This document shows, in pieces, positions 13,042-13,079 of a DNA stretch of 13,079 nucleotides. Where the stretch lies: the NCBI GenBank assembly GCA_003526765.1, contig DPXZ01000045.1:1-13079 (forward strand), given 5' to 3'. This DNA comes from Fervidobacterium sp. GTDB taxonomy: Bacteria; Thermotogota; Thermotogae; Thermotogales; Fervidobacteriaceae. The stretch's first letter is position 1; every line of letters starts with the position of its first letter. The translations under genes were made by a program, and so were the position numbers. The notes below the pieces were generated by a model. The model saw only the letters and a list, made by a program, of their open reading frames with translations, made no database searches and was not told the origin of the DNA.

Positions 13042-13079
13042 CTCGCATCACCAGCCATCATGACTAAATAATCTCTTGC
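13038..13079 (-). CDS. C-terminal end of an unidentified upstream gene (cut off by the window edge)
   Basis: The only frame open to the right edge that ends at the permease start reads ARDYLVMMAGDAR and stops at TGA, overlapping ATG 13041 as ATGA. The other two frames stop within 13-30 nt. Thirteen residues are too few to identify the protein. The overlap argues that it is a real gene of the same operon. Confidence 0.45.
   Translation of the reverse strand, partial: ARDYLVMMAGDAR

Overview
The window is a stretch of bacterial chromosome with every recognisable gene on the minus strand. The gene set (a short Mfd, RF2 read without a frameshift, TmcAL, a stand-alone FlhB C-terminal domain, minD-minE without minC, MalF/MalG-type permeases) and the moderately AT-rich, Lys/Glu/Ile-rich coding suggest a thermophilic member of the Thermotogota, most likely Fervidobacterium or a close relative. 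That placement is an inference from protein character, not from a database match. No mobile element, CRISPR array, tRNA or rRNA was seen.

Right part (13079 down to about 9720): the end of a polycistronic carbohydrate operon. In transcription order it holds the last codons of an unidentified gene, a MalF-type permease, a MalG-type permease, and a secreted glycoamylase-domain (PF10091, GH144-like) glycosidase. It closes with a clear intrinsic terminator at 9723-9751. A secreted hydrolase next to oligosaccharide permeases suggests extracellular glucan breakdown and import, possibly of beta-1,2-glucan.

Middle and left part (9680 down to 1): a good -10 box at 9674-9679 lies just past that terminator. 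It probably starts a long, tightly packed operon: a 4-TM membrane protein of unknown function, TmcAL (tRNA-Met ac4C synthesis), Mfd (transcription-repair coupling), a small FliK-like protein overlapping mfd by 4 bp, a free-standing FlhB C-terminal domain, a secreted/anchored PEGA plus Ig-like protein, RF2 (prfB), MinD, MinE, and a lipoprotein that runs off the left edge. The operon joins information processing, flagellar export and division-site placement with two uncharacterised envelope proteins.

The points most worth a second look are: the FliK-like/FlhB-C pair inside the mfd operon; the GH144-like enzyme beside ABC permeases; the PEGA/Ig protein and the lipoprotein flanking prfB-minDE; the lipoprotein's apparent AUA start behind a strong Shine-Dalgarno; and a recurring GAGGTG-N6-ATG start signal that creates false upstream GTG starts in four genes. 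I did not find a clearly novel multi-gene defence or mobile system here.
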